Notes under the pieces: model-generated
Told to the model about the DNA's origin: nothing
Seen by the model: only the letters and a program-made list of their open reading frames with translations
Databases searched by the model: none
Shown: piece after piece, positions 62,316-64,000 of the stretch
Layout: every line of letters begins with the position of its first letter
How positions within the stretch are numbered: the stretch's first letter is position 1
Origin: Lepidurus packardi
Taxonomy: Eukaryota; Arthropoda; Branchiopoda; Notostraca; Triopsidae
Direction of reading: 5' to 3'
Length of the DNA: 64,000 nt
NCBI GenBank assembly: GCA_023053545.1
Contig: JAKZAN010000007.1
Location: 868,001 to 932,000 of the forward strand
Program-made: the position numbers and the translations under genes

Positions 62316-63497
62316 TAGGTGTGAGAAACCAGTGCCGTCGAGCGCGTTAGCAACTCCCTACACCCTCCATTATCCGCCTTCAACTCTGTGGCACAATATC
62401 GACCCAGTAGTGAAGCGGAGAGACGAGAGGGAAAGAAGAGAAAACAGGGAGACTTGTATTGCTGTATTGCAGTTCACCGAGAGGGAACGCAAGGCGGACT
62501 TTACACGCAAGAGCCTGATTCTGAGCTCCGAGGCCCTCCATATGCCGCGAGCCCAAACATGACGTCTGCCGTGAAAGCCATGTCGTCTGGGAGGGTTTAC
62601 TTTTACCGGTGGACCCAGCGGTTTCTATGCGGATGCCCTTCGGCTTTAGAGAAAGCAAAACGGGGGGAAGCTCGACTTGGAGCCGAACAACAAAGGGAAG
62701 AGCACCCTGGATTCCGCCAGCTAGGATAACAGCGCTGCCTTGCGCGGAAGCTAGCAAGATCGGGTTGCCATCTGCGGAGTCTGGGGAAGCTGCTTTGGGC
62801 AGTAGCGACGCCCCTCGCTTCAGCCATGGCGTCTTGAGGCCCTTAGCCTTGCCGCTTACATCCTGACAGGTCACGCTAGGTCAGCGGAATTGTGCAGTGT
62901 GGATGACTGTGAGGGACTCATCACCATGCCGTGATGTCCAAAGAGGTAATATGTAGTGTCATCAATCTTAAGTAAGGCAAGTGTTTTCACCTGGAGAAGA
63001 GACCTTTAGACAAGTGGCAAGTGATAGAAGCAATTGTTGTGGGCGAGGCTGATCGTTGTAGCCAAGGCTTTTTCCTTGCCTCTTTGACTTGCTGTGCTGC
63101 GGATCTACTCTCTCGCTCTCCTCTCTGTATAGCTGTCCCTGGGTCCTGTACAGACAGGAAAAAAAGGAGAAAAGTCTTGCCGAGCGTGGGAGGCAGGCGA
63201 AGGGATTTGGCTCGATAATGTTTCTTCGCGAAACTACTTTATTGCACACATAGTATAGGACATTTTGGCCACCAAGAAAATAAAACCCGAAATATACTCT
63301 ACACTTTTGCTGTAGGGTTTAAACCGAATTATAACTAGTTCACTTTAGCTTGTACAAATCGTGTGCTTTTTTTAATATTGATCTTCTTCGGATCTTTAAT
63401 TCAACGTTTGCCGGAGAGTGTTTGGTAGAGTTCTGAGCATGTAATATATCCTGAAGACCGAGCGTATTGATGATGCGTGAATATTTTCTTGGTGCAG
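62316..63497. other. Upstream region of the CIDE-N gene
   Basis: The first recognised CIDE-N exon begins at an acceptor site, so at least one earlier exon is expected here. The stretch 62380-62880 is visibly richer in G and C and has long open frames on both strands (164 codons minus, 113 codons plus), but none can be tied to the CIDE exon or to a known family. Confidence 0.4.
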
Positions 63498-64000
63498 GGA
63501 TACGTTGGGGGCGTGGTTCGCAAGGCCAAGGCCTGCAAAGTGTGGGACGCGTCAAGGACCTCCCGGAAGGCCGTCGTGGTGTTCAGCTTGGAAGAACTCC
63601 GTGCCAGAGGTTTTTTTCTTGAAGGACAAGGGTTTCAGCGGCACGATTTGCTTATAAACTTTGTTGTTTTTCTTCCCTAATATAGGTCGGCAAAAGCTTG
63701 GTTGGACAGATACGCAGGAGTTGAGGATATTATTGGAGGCGGACGGTACACTAGTAGACGACGAAGATTATTTTGCCTGTTTACCGGACAACACCGTCTT
63801 CTTGTTTGTTAGAGCAGGTGACGCTTGGATACCACCTGGCCGCTCTCTACGACCAACTGGCGGTAACGCTGAACTATGCTGATAATTCATTGACGCAAAG
63901 ATATATGGAAATAATGCAGACACAACTTTAGGGCTAAAACAAACCTTCAAAAGTTGTGTATTGTCTTAGGTGGACATCCAATTCCTCAAGTGGTGGTTGA
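63498..64000 (+). CDS. CIDE-N domain protein, DFF45/DFF40 or Drep type (partial, both ends missing)
   Basis: Exons 63498-63609, 63686-63862 and 63970 to the edge join in phase. The protein reads VRKAKACKVWDASRTSRK, VVVFSLEELRARG, then QKLGWTDTQELRILLEADGT, DDEDYFACLPDNTVFLFV and RAGDAWIPPG. This is a complete CIDE-N domain: the basic/acidic dimer interface of DNA fragmentation factor subunits, CIDE proteins and Drosophila Drep proteins. The stretch after it (GGHPIPQVVV) runs off the window, so catalytic or inhibitory domains cannot be judged. The start is also missing, since the exon begins at an acceptor (GGTGCAG). Possible roles are apoptotic DNA fragmentation, lipid droplet fusion or, as for Drep-2, a synaptic function; the closest look is to the arthropod Drep group. 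Confidence 0.85.

Noticed and set aside
62388-62729. Plus-strand open frame as the first exon of the CIDE-N gene
   Set aside because: It ends in a stop with no convincing donor in phase 0 and shows no similarity to CIDE proteins; kept only as a possibility in the findings.

Overview
The window comes from an animal nuclear genome. Every confident gene is split by GT-AG introns, many only 55-80 nt long. Two things point to an arthropod: an orcokinin gene with A-type and B-type (GGG-containing) peptides, and an adjacent pair of allatostatin-C genes (AstC and AstCC). Short introns, close spacing and these hormones suggest a small-genome crustacean, for example a branchiopod; this is inference and no species can be named. 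There is no prokaryotic or viral content, no rRNA, and no tRNA or CRISPR array that I could recognise.

Layout. 1-5.7 kb: no recognisable gene. 5.7-9.8 kb (+): secreted matrix protein of the ADAMTSL5 type (thrombospondin repeat, spacer, netrin-like module). 10.9-13.0 kb (+): LZIC. 13.6-15.1 kb (+): invertebrate-type lysozyme lacking the muramidase residues. 15.8-26.2 kb (-): alpha integrin of the PS2/RGD type with a very long serine-rich insertion and a cassette-like 69-nt exon. 28.7-31.9 kb (-): three-active-site protein disulfide isomerase (PDIA4/ERp72) ending in KDEL. 32.9-36.7 kb (+): FERM-PDZ tyrosine phosphatase (PTPN4/PTPN3 type). 37.05-38.05 kb (-): ING4/5 PHD-finger protein. 39.2-42.9 kb (+): two tandem bestrophins, the second divergent. 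43.6-45.05 kb (-): orcokinin gene with alternative terminal exons. 48.0-48.85 kb (-): secreted protein of unknown family. 51.0-55.4 kb (+): DNA ligase III. 56.5-59.1 kb (-): AstC then AstCC. 60.5-62.3 kb: two inverted-repeat DNA elements. 63.5 kb to the edge (+): start of a CIDE-N (DFF/Drep-type) gene, cut by the window.

No operon logic is expected. The visible themes are a peptide-hormone-rich minus-strand stretch (orcokinin, the unknown secreted precursor, AstC, AstCC within about 15 kb, interrupted only by LIG3 on the other strand) and two local duplications (bestrophin pair; AstC/AstCC pair). Exon models were assembled by eye from splice sites, reading phase and protein family patterns; where exon coordinates are quoted to the base the phases were checked and close. 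Nothing here was compared with a database.
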